From Candidatus Peregrinibacteria bacterium RIFOXYB2_FULL_33_20 (GTDB lineage Bacteria; Patescibacteriota; Gracilibacteria; UBA1369; GWF2-33-10): a stretch of DNA of 54,256 nt. Positions 25,697 through 34,278 of this stretch are shown here, one piece after another. Under the pieces are notes generated by a model. The model was given only the letters and a program-made list of their open reading frames with translations. It searched no databases and was not told the DNA's origin. The number at the start of each line of letters is the position of its first letter. Within the stretch, counting starts at the first letter, position 1. The translations under genes were made by a program, and so were the position numbers. The DNA lies in assembly GCA_001788835.1 (NCBI GenBank), contig MFXK01000015.1, positions 1 to 54,256 of the forward strand. Direction: 5' to 3'.

Positions 25697-25714
25697 TGTC
25701 ATAAAATGCCGACA
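25697..25714. promoter_or_regulatory. TGTC-N10-GACA site, copy 2
   Basis: TGTCATAAAATGCCGACA, about 120 bp upstream of the unknown gene at 25834. The outer four-base arms are perfect; the inner sequence matches copy 3 more than copy 1. Confidence 0.45.
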
Positions 25715-25833
25715 AACTAAAAATAGCCAGCAACAAAGCTTTTATTCAAATATTTATATATATTTTCATAAAGTATGGACAAGCTTAGTAAATTTTGTTA
25801 AACTATATTCTTAATTTTTAAATTTCCACAAAA

Positions 25834-26913
25834 ATGGATAATCAAGAAAACGTAATAATAAACAGTTTTTATAATGAATTTTCTAGAATGCTTGAAAATG
25901 CAACAAAAGTAGAAGATATACAGTTTCTTATAGGTCAAAAATTAGTAGAAACAGGCGTTTTAAATCCAGACAATCAATTAGCATTCAGATATAACGATGA
26001 TCCAAAAGAACAGGAACAAAGACTCCAAAGGATACAAAAATTAGTAAATGAAAGATTAGCGCAAAATCCTGAAAAACTTGCATTAGCAACACAGATGATA
26101 AATAAATGGATAGGGCAAGTACGTCAAAGAATCACAAAAGAATTACACCACATTTGGACTAAACCAGAAAAACGAAACTATCAAGAAATAATTGATGTGG
26201 CAGTAAGTAGAGCATTCAAGCAAATTCAAATGGATATAAACACAAAAGGCTATGTAGAATATCAATCTTTTAGAGAGGAAGATTTTCAAAATATAGAATT
26301 TGCAGATCGTCCTTGGTTATTAAAGTTAAATACAGTACATTTAGTCACAACAATTCAAAAATTATTATTATTAAAATTGATACAAACTGCAAACACTGAC
26401 ACAGAACATGCTTTTTTATATTGCGAGGCAATCGTACAAATTCAAATTAGCAGACAAAAACATGGTGGCAATGAAATTAATTTAAGAAGTTTATGTTCCT
26501 TTGAACCAAATAATTATAAACAAATAGAACCTTTAATCACGGAAGCTTTAGATAAGGTCAAAAATTCTTCTAGGTATAGAGAGCAAGTTATAAATAAATT
26601 GCAAAATCTTAATTCACAAGCAGGCCAAGTAACACATGGCAATAAAACTCTTGATAAAACAGAATATGTATATACCTTAACTATAGATCGAGCAGATCAA
26701 AATTCAGTTGGCTGTATTATAAAATATAATGGAACTGTAATAGCACAAGCTCGCTATAATAAAGAAACTAAAATTTTACAAATTATTCGAGATCCTAATA
26801 AAACAGGGCTTGAATTATGGAACACTTCTAATGTTACGGAACTAACAACAGAAACTACTCACTTTGATCAAGTAGTTTATAAACATCTAGCCTTAATGGC
26901 TAAAGTGCTATAA
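25834..26913 (+). CDS. Unknown protein, 359 aa
   Basis: I do not recognise it. It is predicted mainly helical in residues 1-270, with Gln/Glu/Arg-rich amphipathic helices (KEQEQRLQRIQKLVNERLAQ, and IGQVRQRITKELHHIW) and a leucine-rich core near 180 (QKLLLLKLIQTANTD). A beta-rich end (about 275-340) contains EYVYTLTIDRADQNSVGCII and TVIAQARYNKETKILQII. No signal peptide, membrane helix or catalytic motif is visible. It is flanked by TGTC-N10-GACA sites about 120 bp before the start and 67 bp after the stop, and may be regulated together with the Cys-rich gene. Confidence 0.65.
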   Translation: MDNQENVIINSFYNEFSRMLENATKVEDIQFLIGQKLVETGVLNPDNQLAFRYNDDPKEQEQRLQRIQKLVNERLAQNPEKLALATQMINKWIGQVRQRITKELHHIWTKPEKRNYQEIIDVAVSRAFKQIQMDINTKGYVEYQSFREEDFQNIEFADRPWLLKLNTVHLVTTIQKLLLLKLIQTANTDTEHAFLYCEAIVQIQISRQKHGGNEINLRSLCSFEPNNYKQIEPLITEALDKVKNSSRYREQVINKLQNLNSQAGQVTHGNKTLDKTEYVYTLTIDRADQNSVGCIIKYNGTVIAQARYNKETKILQIIRDPNKTGLELWNTSNVTELTTETTHFDQVVYKHLALMAKVL

Positions 26914-26979
26914 AAGTTGATTATCATTCAAAAATATCTAATTTTTCTGTATAATATTTAGATTTGTTTGTTTTTTTGT

Positions 26980-26997
26980 TGTCATAAATAGGCGACA
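26980..26997. promoter_or_regulatory. TGTC-N10-GACA site, copy 3
   Basis: TGTCATAAATAGGCGACA, 44 bp upstream of the GTG start of the Cys-rich gene. Confidence 0.45.
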
Positions 26998-27041
26998 GTA
27001 TTAATTTTCAAATTTTAAACAAATAAGTAAAATTTAAATTT

Positions 27042-28763
27042 GTGAATAAAATATGTAAAAATTGCACAAATAATTTTGAAATCAGCTCTGAAGATAGTGA
27101 ATTTTATAGTGGTTTAAATCTGCCAGAACCTACATTTTGTCCAGACTGCAGACAACAAAGAAGGCTTGCTTGGAGAAATGAATATAGGCTTTATAAACGA
27201 AAATGTGATGCTACAGGAGTTGAAATGCTTTCTGTTTTTTCACCAGATAAACCTTACACAGTTTATAACAATGATTACTGGTATTCAGATAAATGGAATG
27301 CAAAGTCTTATGCAATGGATTTTGATTTTTCAAAAAGTTTTTTTGAACAATATCAAATTTTAATGCAAAAAGTACCTCAACTTGCAAGATCAACAATGAA
27401 TAATCAGAATTGTGATTTTGTGAATCAATGCGGATGGTCAAAAGATTGTTATCTAACTTGCGAAGCTGATGAAAACGAACTTTGCGCCTATTCAAATTAT
27501 ATTTATAACTGCAAAACTTGTTTTGACTGTACTCATTCTGTAAAAAATGAACTTTGTTATGAATGTATAGATTGCCGACAATGTTATAATTTAAAATTTT
27601 CGCAGAACTGTCAAAATAGCTCTAATTCCTGGTTTCTAAAAAACTGTATTGGATGTATGGAATGTTTTGGTTCTGTAAATTTAAGAAATAAATCATATTA
27701 TTTTTGTAATGAAAAATGTTCAAAAGAAGAATATTTGCAAAAATTAGCAACAGTAAATTTAACAAGCTATTCAAGTTTGCAAAGCATTTATGGATGGTTT
27801 CTTGGCTTTTCACAAAATTTTCCGCATAAATCAATGAATGGAGTGCAAAATGAAAATTCAACTGGCGATTATTTATATCAAACCAGTAACTGCACTGAAT
27901 GTTATGACACATATAACGCAAAAGATTGCAAATTTGCTTTTAATGCCAGAAATTTAAAAAAAGTTTATGACATGACAGTTTTTGGCGGACCTGGCGGAGT
28001 AGAATTTAGCTGTGATAATCATGAAATCGGAGATTCAATTCGAAATATTTATTATTCAGATCAAATTTGGTCAGGTTGTTATAATGTTTATTATTCCAAA
28101 CTTTGCAATAATAATTGCCATGATATTTTTGGATGTGTTGGCTTAAGACATGCCGAATATTGCATTTTGAATAAACAATATACAAAAGAAGAATATGAAA
28201 ATTTAAAAACAAAAATTATTCAGCATATACAAAATTTAGGAGAATTTGGAGAATTCCCTCCAATATCTATCTCACCTTTTTCTTATAATGAAACAATGGC
28301 ACAAATGTATTTTCCCCTTTCAAAAGAACAAATACAAAGCTTCCCCCTTGATAAAGGGGGATTGAGGGGGATTAAATGGAAAGATGATCTTATTATCATC
28401 CCTCAAATTGATAAAATTATTCCTGGCAATATGATTCCAGATACAATTTCAGAAATTCCTGATGATATTTTGAATTGGCCGATACAATGTGAAATTTCCA
28501 AAAGACCATTTAAAATAATTCCATCTGAATTGAAATTTTATCGTGATCAAAATTTACCAATCCCCCATCTACATCCAGAAGAAAGATTTAATAAAAGGAT
28601 GTCCCTTCGAAATCCACGCAAACTTTGGACAAGAAATTGTATGAAATGTAATGCCGAAATTCAAACTACTTATTCACCTGAAGAAGAAATTGCTTGCAAT
28701 TCGAAGCTTCAGCGTAGAATTGTGTATTGTGAAAATTGTTATATTAATCAAGCATGCTTATAG
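27042..28763 (+). CDS. Cys-rich zinc-ribbon protein of CPR type
   Basis: 573 residues, starting at GTG 27042. An N-terminal zinc ribbon (C5-x2-C8 ... C33-x2-C36) is followed by WRNEYRLYKRKCDATGVEML. A long middle part (about 120-260) is dense in Cys pairs (CKTCFDCTHS, CIDCRQCYNLKF, CIGCMECFGS), and a C-terminal ribbon (CMKCNAEIQTTY ... CENC) ends the chain. I recall proteins like this in many candidate-phyla genomes, without a known function. A palindromic repeat sits inside the reading frame at about residues 434-444 (FPLDKGGLRGI). Metal binding is inferred from the cysteines. Confidence 0.75.
   Translation: MNKICKNCTNNFEISSEDSEFYSGLNLPEPTFCPDCRQQRRLAWRNEYRLYKRKCDATGVEMLSVFSPDKPYTVYNNDYWYSDKWNAKSYAMDFDFSKSFFEQYQILMQKVPQLARSTMNNQNCDFVNQCGWSKDCYLTCEADENELCAYSNYIYNCKTCFDCTHSVKNELCYECIDCRQCYNLKFSQNCQNSSNSWFLKNCIGCMECFGSVNLRNKSYYFCNEKCSKEEYLQKLATVNLTSYSSLQSIYGWFLGFSQNFPHKSMNGVQNENSTGDYLYQTSNCTECYDTYNAKDCKFAFNARNLKKVYDMTVFGGPGGVEFSCDNHEIGDSIRNIYYSDQIWSGCYNVYYSKLCNNNCHDIFGCVGLRHAEYCILNKQYTKEEYENLKTKIIQHIQNLGEFGEFPPISISPFSYNETMAQMYFPLSKEQIQSFPLDKGGLRGIKWKDDLIIIPQIDKIIPGNMIPDTISEIPDDILNWPIQCEISKRPFKIIPSELKFYRDQNLPIPHLHPEERFNKRMSLRNPRKLWTRNCMKCNAEIQTTYSPEEEIACNSKLQRRIVYCENCYINQACL
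28341..28373. repeat. Palindromic repeat inserted in frame in the Cys-rich gene
   Basis: CCCCCTT (28343-28349), loop GATA, AAGGGGG (28354-28360), then GATTGAGGGGGATT. The sequence strongly resembles dispersed GGGGGAT-type miniature repeats known from several bacterial genomes. It is GC-rich in a very AT-rich gene and keeps the frame open, adding about 11 residues. Confidence 0.7.
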
Positions 28764-28769
28764 TTTTTT

Positions 28770-28787
28770 TGTAACAAAACGCCGACA
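28770..28787. promoter_or_regulatory. TGTC-N10-GACA site, copy 4 (imperfect)
   Basis: TGTAACAAAACGCCGACA, 6 bp after the stop of the Cys-rich gene. The left arm is TGTA rather than TGTC. The right half, CGCCGACA, is close to copy 2. Confidence 0.35.
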
Positions 28788-28844
28788 ATCGATTTTCTTA
28801 TTTTAAGTCATTAATCATTGGATTGTTTAAAAAACGAACAAAAC

Positions 28845-28874
28845 TTGAATTATATTGGCAATAAAGGGTATAAT
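28845..28874 (+). promoter_or_regulatory. Promoter of the 2'-5' RNA ligase/redoxin operon
   Basis: TTGAAT (28845-28850), 18-bp spacer, TATAAT (28869-28874). The -10 box is perfect. Transcription would start near 28881, about 87 bases before the ThpR ATG. Confidence 0.55.
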
Positions 28875-28967
28875 ATCTTTGTTATCATTAAAAATCAGCA
28901 AATTATTATCTTATTTTAATAATATCAAATTTAATCTTTAATAAGCCCAGTCGGGTTTTTGTTTACT

Positions 28968-29525
28968 ATGAGAATATTTATCGCTGTGCCGATTCCTGAA
29001 GATATCCAGGAGTATATTTTTCAATTACAAAAACAAATTCCGTCTAAAGGAGTTTTTCCTAATGATCATTTGCATTTAACGTTACAATTCTTGGGCGATG
29101 AGATTCCAGAAGATAAATTAGCAGATATTAAAGTGGCCATCAAAAAAACCTTTGAACAGTCCATGCCTGATAAAAATTTGATGTTTCAACTTCGTACGAT
29201 CAATACTTTTAAAAATCGTTTTGGGCAAATTCGTGTAATTTGGATTGGCTTAAAAATTTCTAAACTTTTGCTTGATTTGCAAAAAGAGCTGGAAAAAAAT
29301 CTTGAATTGGTTGGATTCAAAAATGAAAAAGTTTTTCTACCTCATGTTACTCTGGCCAGGGTCAAAATTCCTAGAACTACTCAATTGGAGGAAGCTTTGA
29401 AAAAAATTCCGGTGGAAGAAAAAGTTTTTGAAATTAATGAAATTCATTTGATTCAAAGTTTGCTTAAACCAGACGGAGCAAAATATAAGGTTTTGGAAAA
29501 ATACATGTGGGAGGAGGAGAAGTAG
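28968..29525 (+). CDS. thpR: RNA 2',3'-cyclic phosphodiesterase (2'-5' RNA ligase family)
   Basis: 185 residues from ATG 28968 (MRIFIAVPIPED); a TTG three codons earlier is less likely. The 2H phosphoesterase signature is complete: HLHLTLQFLG (about residues 36-45) and HVTLARV (about 126-132), the two HxTL motifs whose histidines catalyse hydrolysis of 2',3'-cyclic phosphates. Length is standard. The redoxin gene begins 17 bp after its stop. The role in RNA metabolism is known only from the family. Confidence 0.9.
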   Translation: MRIFIAVPIPEDIQEYIFQLQKQIPSKGVFPNDHLHLTLQFLGDEIPEDKLADIKVAIKKTFEQSMPDKNLMFQLRTINTFKNRFGQIRVIWIGLKISKLLLDLQKELEKNLELVGFKNEKVFLPHVTLARVKIPRTTQLEEALKKIPVEEKVFEINEIHLIQSLLKPDGAKYKVLEKYMWEEEK

Positions 29526-29542
29526 AAATTTTAAATTTATCT

Positions 29543-30109
29543 ATGACTTTACTAGAATCTGAAAAAATCATTTTAGGATCAGAAATCCCAAATTTTAAAA
29601 ATTTGCCGGAAGTTAATGGTGAATTTTATTCTTTGACTGATTTTGTTGAGGCTGAAGTGCTGGTAGTGATTTTTATGTGTAATCATTGCCCTTATGTGCA
29701 AGCGGTTTTGGATCGTATTAATTCTTTAGCTTACGTCTATCGTTCAAAAGGAGTTCAATTTATTGGCATTAATTCTAATGATAGCACTAATTATCCGGAT
29801 GATAGTTTTGAAAATATGAAGCAAATCGCTAGGAAATTAAGTTTTCAATTTTTGTATTTGTTAGACGAAAGTCAGCAGGTAGCGAAAGATTTTGGCGCAG
29901 TCTGTACACCAGATATTTTTGTTTATAAAAAAAATATAAATAAAATTTGGCAGTTGAAATATCATGGAGCCATTGATGATAATTGGCAGGATTTTTTTGC
30001 CGTGACTAAACATTATTTGCGCGATGTCCTTGAAGAATTGTTAACAAATGAAAAAGTCTCATTTGAACAAAAATCTTCAATGGGATGTAGTATTAAGTGG
30101 AAGCAGTGA
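29543..30109 (+). CDS. Redoxin/AhpC-TSA family thioredoxin-like protein
   Basis: 188 residues from ATG 29543; an earlier in-frame start overlaps thpR and adds 12 odd residues. The active-site motif FMCNHCPYVQAVLDRINSLA (CxxC, about residues 45-65) is typical of the redoxin group resembling alkyl hydroperoxide reductase-type thioredoxins. A conserved AVCTPDIFVY with a cis-Pro follows near 120. No signal peptide is present, so it should be cytosolic. Probable thiol oxidoreductase or peroxiredoxin-like activity; the partner is unknown. Confidence 0.85.
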   Translation: MTLLESEKIILGSEIPNFKNLPEVNGEFYSLTDFVEAEVLVVIFMCNHCPYVQAVLDRINSLAYVYRSKGVQFIGINSNDSTNYPDDSFENMKQIARKLSFQFLYLLDESQQVAKDFGAVCTPDIFVYKKNINKIWQLKYHGAIDDNWQDFFAVTKHYLRDVLEELLTNEKVSFEQKSSMGCSIKWKQ

Positions 30110-30113
30110 GCTA

Positions 30114-30133
30114 AAATTCAAAATTCAAAATTT
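30114..30133. repeat. Heptamer AAATTCA, 2.7 copies
   Basis: AAATTCA-AAATTCA-AAATTT, in the 29-bp gap before the glycosyltransferase. The shortest of the seven-base arrays in the window. Confidence 0.45.
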
Positions 30134-30138
30134 TTACC

Positions 30139-31275
30139 ATGCGTATTGGCATTGATTGTCGGTTTTATTCCTCTAAATTTACTGGGATAGGCAGATATAC
30201 TTTTGAATTGGTACGGAATTTGTTAGAAATTGACCAAAAAAATGAATACGTTTTGTTTTTCAATGAACCGGAATATTCCTTATTCTATCCCTTTTGTGCA
30301 CATAGAAATTTTAAAAATTGCAAAGGAATTTTAGTAAATGCTGGACATTATTCTTTTCGCGAACAAACGGTTTTTTTGAAAAAGCTTTATGAAGCTAAGC
30401 TTGATTTAGTGCATTTTACTCATTTTAATGCCCCGATTTTGTATCGCCAACCTTGCGTGGTGACTATTCATGATTTAACGCCTTCTTTTTTCCCGGGCAA
30501 GAAATTTAATAAGTGGCAGTATAAATTAGGTTATAATTTGATTTTAAGTTCCATTATCAAAAGATCGAAAAAAATTATTGCTGTTTCTCAGAATACGGAA
30601 AAAGATATTTTAAAAATTTTCCCAAAAGCAGCTGATAAAATTTCCGTGATTTATGAATCAGTGGCGGAAGAATTTTTGCGAAAGCCAAAACATCCGGTGG
30701 ATTTAAAATCTAAATATAATTTAAAACAAGATTTTATTTTGTATACGGGGGTTTGGCGTGACCATAAAAATGTGGTTGGTTTGATTAAAGCGTTTGCGAA
30801 GCTTAAACATAACGCTAATTTAGATGGTCAATTGGTAATTACCGGCAAAAACGATCCGTTTTATCCAGAGGTCAAAAAAACAGTCAAGGATTTAAATTTA
30901 AGCCAAGAGGTGATTTTTACAGGCTTAGTGCCAGAGGAAGATTTAATTAGTTTATATCATCAATGCCAAATTTATGTTTTTCCTTCTTTTTATGAAGGAT
31001 TTGGCTTGCCGGTTTTGGAAGCTTTTGCGGTGAATAAACCCCTGGTATGTTCAAACATTTCTTCTTTGCCAGAGATTGCCGGACAAAGTAATGCAGAATT
31101 TTTTGATCCTTATAATATTGATGATATGGCGGATAAAATTTTTAAAGTTTGGAATGATGAGAATTTACAAAAAAAATTAATTTTGAATGGCCAAAAGCGC
31201 TTGCAAGATTTCAGTTGGGAAAAAATGGCGCAAGAGACTTTGGCAATCTATTTAAATGTTTTTAGCCATCATTAA
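30139..31275 (+). CDS. Glycosyltransferase family 4 (GT-B fold)
   Basis: 378 residues. The start MRIGIDCRFYSSKFTGIGRY is the donor-loop pattern of family 4 mannosyl/glucosyl-transferase relatives. An Rossmann-like C-terminal half begins near LYTGVWRDHKNVVGLIKAFA, and the nucleotide-sugar site is the E-x7-E motif in PSFYEGFGLPVLEAFAVNKP (about 290-309). It transfers a sugar from an activated donor, in cell-surface polymer synthesis. Its end overlaps a convergent unknown gene by 24 bp. The acceptor and sugar cannot be deduced. Confidence 0.92.
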   Translation: MRIGIDCRFYSSKFTGIGRYTFELVRNLLEIDQKNEYVLFFNEPEYSLFYPFCAHRNFKNCKGILVNAGHYSFREQTVFLKKLYEAKLDLVHFTHFNAPILYRQPCVVTIHDLTPSFFPGKKFNKWQYKLGYNLILSSIIKRSKKIIAVSQNTEKDILKIFPKAADKISVIYESVAEEFLRKPKHPVDLKSKYNLKQDFILYTGVWRDHKNVVGLIKAFAKLKHNANLDGQLVITGKNDPFYPEVKKTVKDLNLSQEVIFTGLVPEEDLISLYHQCQIYVFPSFYEGFGLPVLEAFAVNKPLVCSNISSLPEIAGQSNAEFFDPYNIDDMADKIFKVWNDENLQKKLILNGQKRLQDFSWEKMAQETLAIYLNVFSHH

Positions 31276-31893
31276 AAAATCATTAGAGTCTTCACGGTCA
31301 AAAATTTGATTTTCGCTTAAAAACGCTTTGAGTTTGTCGATTTGTGCCGGTCTTTTGCTTAACTCTGATTGATGGAGAGAATATAATAAAAATTTATATA
31401 AATCTTGGCCAAAAGCTTTTAGACGAGCATCTTCTTCGCTTAAATCTTCCAAGCTAAGTTCACTTAAATTACAAAATATTAAAGCCTGCATTAGTTCCAA
31501 AACGAAAGCAATTGATTTGTTCTCCAGTGAAGCTCTTTCATAGTACGTCTCAGGCAAGTAACAACCTTTGGTGGCAAAACGAATGAAGTCAACGTCGTTA
31601 ATAAGCAGATCCTCTTCCGCTAAGTTATGATCAAAAAAATACTCGCTAAATTGATTTTGCAGATTTCTTAAGCTGACCCACAGACATTCATCCATGCTTT
31701 GACACCAAGGCCGATGACAAATTCCATCCACGAAGTTATTTTTACTATCATCCAAAGCCTGATTTAAGGCTTCTTTAAAGGAGATTTTTTCAATATCACC
31801 TTGAAGTCCCAATGATTTCAGATAAGCACTGGTATCAATCGTATTTTGATCATTTTGTGGCATGAGTGGTCTTTTATATTTATTTGGACCCAT
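31252..31893 (-). CDS. Unknown protein, 213 aa
   Basis: I do not recognise it. All-helical by eye and acidic, with no signal or membrane segment. The segment HRPWCQSMDECLWVSLRNLQ (residues 60-79) carries two Cys and one His that might bind a metal, and LEDLSEEDARLKAFGQDLYK lies near residue 160. The most probable start is MGPNKYKRPLM (31893) or the ATG ten codons later. It overlaps the end of the glycosyltransferase by 24 bp on the opposite strand. Confidence 0.55.
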   Translation of the reverse strand: MGPNKYKRPLMPQNDQNTIDTSAYLKSLGLQGDIEKISFKEALNQALDDSKNNFVDGICHRPWCQSMDECLWVSLRNLQNQFSEYFFDHNLAEEDLLINDVDFIRFATKGCYLPETYYERASLENKSIAFVLELMQALIFCNLSELSLEDLSEEDARLKAFGQDLYKFLLYSLHQSELSKRPAQIDKLKAFLSENQIFDREDSNDFLMMAKNI

Positions 31894-31996
31894 ATTTTAA
31901 GCTTTTTTAAAAATTATTCAAGGAGAGAAATATCGTGCAAAAAATTCAATTTGGTATACACTGAAAGAGCAAATTCAAGTTTTTATATTATAAGTT

Positions 31997-32749
31997 ATGA
32001 AAAAATTTACTTTAGCTGTTTTTCTAACGGTTTTAATTTTCAGTAGTTGTTCTGGCGCTAACACACCTAATGGCAAAGATGTTTTTCAGTCTGGAGTCTT
32101 ATTATCAGCTGATCAACTGAAAAGTGAACGCATTTATACCGATTGGCGGGAAGCGATGAAAAATCCGGAACAAGTTTATGCACTAGATCTTACCAAACAG
32201 AATTTAAACGCTATTCCGTTGCAAATTTTTTCTTTGAAGAACTTGCAGAGTTTAAACTTATCGGAAAACCAAATTTTGGAAATTCCCGCAGAGATTGGTA
32301 ATCTGAAGAATTTGCAGGTCTTAAATTTACAAATTAATAATATTAGTCAATTGCCTGATCAATTTTGGATGCTTACAAATTTGCTAACCTTGAATTTAGT
32401 TTCTAATAAAATTTCCGTCATTTCCGTGAACATCGGCAATTTGAAAAAGTTAGAAAAATTTTATATTTCGCTTAATCAATTGCAAACCCTGCCCCAACAA
32501 TTAGGAGCATTACAAAATATTCATGATATAACGATATCTAGCAATAAATTTGACATGTTCCCGTCAGCGCTTTTGCAACTTGTAAATCTACAAGAACTCT
32601 GGATAGAAAACAACCAAATCAGTGTTATTCCTGCAGAAATTGCTAATTTGAAAGTTTTAAAAATTTTATCTTTATATTCTAATCCTTTGAGCCAGGAGGA
32701 GATTCAGAAAGTAAAAACTATTCTTCCTGATACTGACATTCAATTTTAA
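31997..32749 (+). CDS. Leucine-rich repeat lipoprotein
   Basis: 250 residues. A signal peptide with lipobox (LIFSSC, Cys18) predicts an acylated, membrane-anchored protein. About seven leucine-rich repeats of 23 residues follow (from residue 70, LxxLxxLNLxxNxIxxIPxxI), for example NLKNLQVLNLQINNISQLPD. LRR domains bind proteins, so a role in envelope sensing or adhesion is plausible. It lies 33 bp before the ECF sigma gene, so it may be part of that regulon. Confidence 0.85.
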   Translation: MKKFTLAVFLTVLIFSSCSGANTPNGKDVFQSGVLLSADQLKSERIYTDWREAMKNPEQVYALDLTKQNLNAIPLQIFSLKNLQSLNLSENQILEIPAEIGNLKNLQVLNLQINNISQLPDQFWMLTNLLTLNLVSNKISVISVNIGNLKKLEKFYISLNQLQTLPQQLGALQNIHDITISSNKFDMFPSALLQLVNLQELWIENNQISVIPAEIANLKVLKILSLYSNPLSQEEIQKVKTILPDTDIQF

Positions 32750-32782
32750 TGAAACTTTTTATAAAATTTAAAGTGTTAATTA

Positions 32783-33370
32783 ATGAATCACACTAAAATA
32801 CAGTTAAGCGATAAAGAAATTGTAGAAAAATATTTGGCTGGCGATGTCGATAGTTTTGAATTATTGATAAAAAAATACGAAGAAGGATTGTACCGTTATT
32901 GCTATCGATTCACAAATGACGGAGAGGAGGCGCAGGATATTGCTCAACAGACTTTCATTAAATTATTTGAAAATATTGAAAAAGTTGATTTAGATAGTCC
33001 TTTGAAAGCTTGGATTTACACAGTAGCAACCAATTTGTGCCGAAGCCGTTTCAAAAAAAAGAAGAATCTTAATTTCTCGGAAATTGAAGGCGATGAAAAA
33101 GAAAATGAAGGTTCTAGCGCTAATTACTTTGAAGATGCCAGCATTGATATCCCCAAAGAAGTTTCCCAACATGAACTTAAAGAAAAAGTAAGCTTTGCCC
33201 TAACCAAAATTCCCAAAAAATATGCGAGCGTGATTTCCCTTTATTATATTGAGGAATTTTCTTACGAAGAAATTGCTGATATGCTGGAAATTCCTTTGAA
33301 TACTGTCCGTACGCACTTGAAGAGAGCCAAAGATAAAATAGTGGAATACGTTCAGGAATATAATAATTAA
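32783..33370 (+). CDS. ECF-type RNA polymerase sigma factor
   Basis: 195 residues. Region 2 spans about residues 20-85, with YCYRFTNDGEEAQDIAQQTF and the -10 recognition segment LKAWIYTVATNLCRSRFKKK. Region 4 spans about 130-190 (PKKYASVISLYYIEEFSYEE, then PLNTVRTHLKRAKDKI). Region 3 is lacking, as expected for the ECF group. An acidic linker lies between them. The two membrane-protein genes that follow by 19 bp and an overlap are the likely anti-sigma or sensor partners. It may recognise its own promoter, as most ECF factors do. Confidence 0.93.
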   Translation: MNHTKIQLSDKEIVEKYLAGDVDSFELLIKKYEEGLYRYCYRFTNDGEEAQDIAQQTFIKLFENIEKVDLDSPLKAWIYTVATNLCRSRFKKKKNLNFSEIEGDEKENEGSSANYFEDASIDIPKEVSQHELKEKVSFALTKIPKKYASVISLYYIEEFSYEEIADMLEIPLNTVRTHLKRAKDKIVEYVQEYNN

Positions 33371-33389
33371 AAATTATTTTACCTAATTT

Positions 33390-33803
33390 ATGAAAACTTC
33401 TATTAGCAAATTATTGATTTTGGCAGATGAGGATATCAAATTATCTCAAAATTTTGCTAAGCAGGTGATGGTAGAGGTAAGGTTGGTTCATGCTAAAAAA
33501 CAATTTTATAGCTTTATTATGAATGTGGCAAAAATTTTAGTCACAGGGCTAGCTTTGTTGATTTTTTTGGCGATTCATTTACGGAATTTAATGGGGATGC
33601 AGAATTCTTTGATGTTTAGTTTAATTGCTGATCAGCCAAAAGTCTTATTGTCTGATGCCGGAATTAGAGCTTTGCTGGAAATTTTTCCATTTTTTAGTTT
33701 TTTGTGTTTAATTTTGAGTGGATATTTATTGTATAGATTTATTAAACAATTTAACGCTCAACAAATTATTCCTTTAAATAGTCCTTTATATGAAATTTTA
33801 TAA
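33390..33803 (+). CDS. Two-helix membrane protein next to the ECF sigma (possible anti-sigma)
   Basis: 137 residues with two membrane helices (about 40-62 and 93-116) and a cytoplasmic N-terminus of about 40 residues (MKTSISKLLILADEDIKLSQ). The layout of small cytoplasmic head and membrane anchor, plus position after the sigma gene, suggests an anti-sigma factor, but no ASD zinc motif (HxxxCxxC) is seen. The stop overlaps the next gene by 14 bp. It belongs to no family I recognise. Confidence 0.55.
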   Translation: MKTSISKLLILADEDIKLSQNFAKQVMVEVRLVHAKKQFYSFIMNVAKILVTGLALLIFLAIHLRNLMGMQNSLMFSLIADQPKVLLSDAGIRALLEIFPFFSFLCLILSGYLLYRFIKQFNAQQIIPLNSPLYEIL

Positions 33804-34251
33804 ATATTCCAAGAAAAGCTTGATTGCTTACTTGGTGGCTTCTGTTGTGGTTTTATTTATAGCTTCGTTTGGTTCAGGATATGTGATTGGGAGTAAGTTA
33901 GGCTATGAAGCTGGTAAGTCAGAAAATGACGTTGTCTTGTCCAGCGTAGTTAGAAATTTTATGCAAAATAAAGATGAATTGGAAAAATTATTTGATAGTA
34001 AAGATGCTAAATATGCCGCTTTTGGAGAGGTGGTAGAAAACAATTCTGATAGTTTATTATTAATGAATATTTTTGGGATAGAGCGTAAAGTTATCAAAAC
34101 TTCTGAAGTTAAATATTTTCAGGACATACAAGAGGGTGATCGAGTTTTTGTTGTGGGAGAGCCGGCTCAAAATGGTTCGTTGGAAGCAAGATTTTATAAA
34201 AAACTACCTTTGCCTTCGTTGAGATTATTTGAAGGAGGGAAAGAGCTGTGA
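33790..34251 (+). CDS. Single-span membrane protein with a DUF5666-like beta domain
   Basis: 153 residues. One membrane helix (about 10-31) ends in a Gly-rich SFGSGYVIGSK. Residues 32-75 form a helical stalk, and residues 75-140 form a strand-rich domain (GEVVENNSDSLLLMNIFG, then VKYFQDIQEGDRVFVVGEPA) resembling the OB-like DUF5666 fold. It overlaps the preceding gene by 14 bp, so it is translated with it. Probably an extracytoplasmic sensor part of the ECF system; this is inference from place and architecture. Confidence 0.55.
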   Translation: MKFYKYSKKSLIAYLVASVVVLFIASFGSGYVIGSKLGYEAGKSENDVVLSSVVRNFMQNKDELEKLFDSKDAKYAAFGEVVENNSDSLLLMNIFGIERKVIKTSEVKYFQDIQEGDRVFVVGEPAQNGSLEARFYKKLPLPSLRLFEGGKEL

Positions 34252-34278
34252 GCGATGGATTTTGAGTAAGAAACAAGC

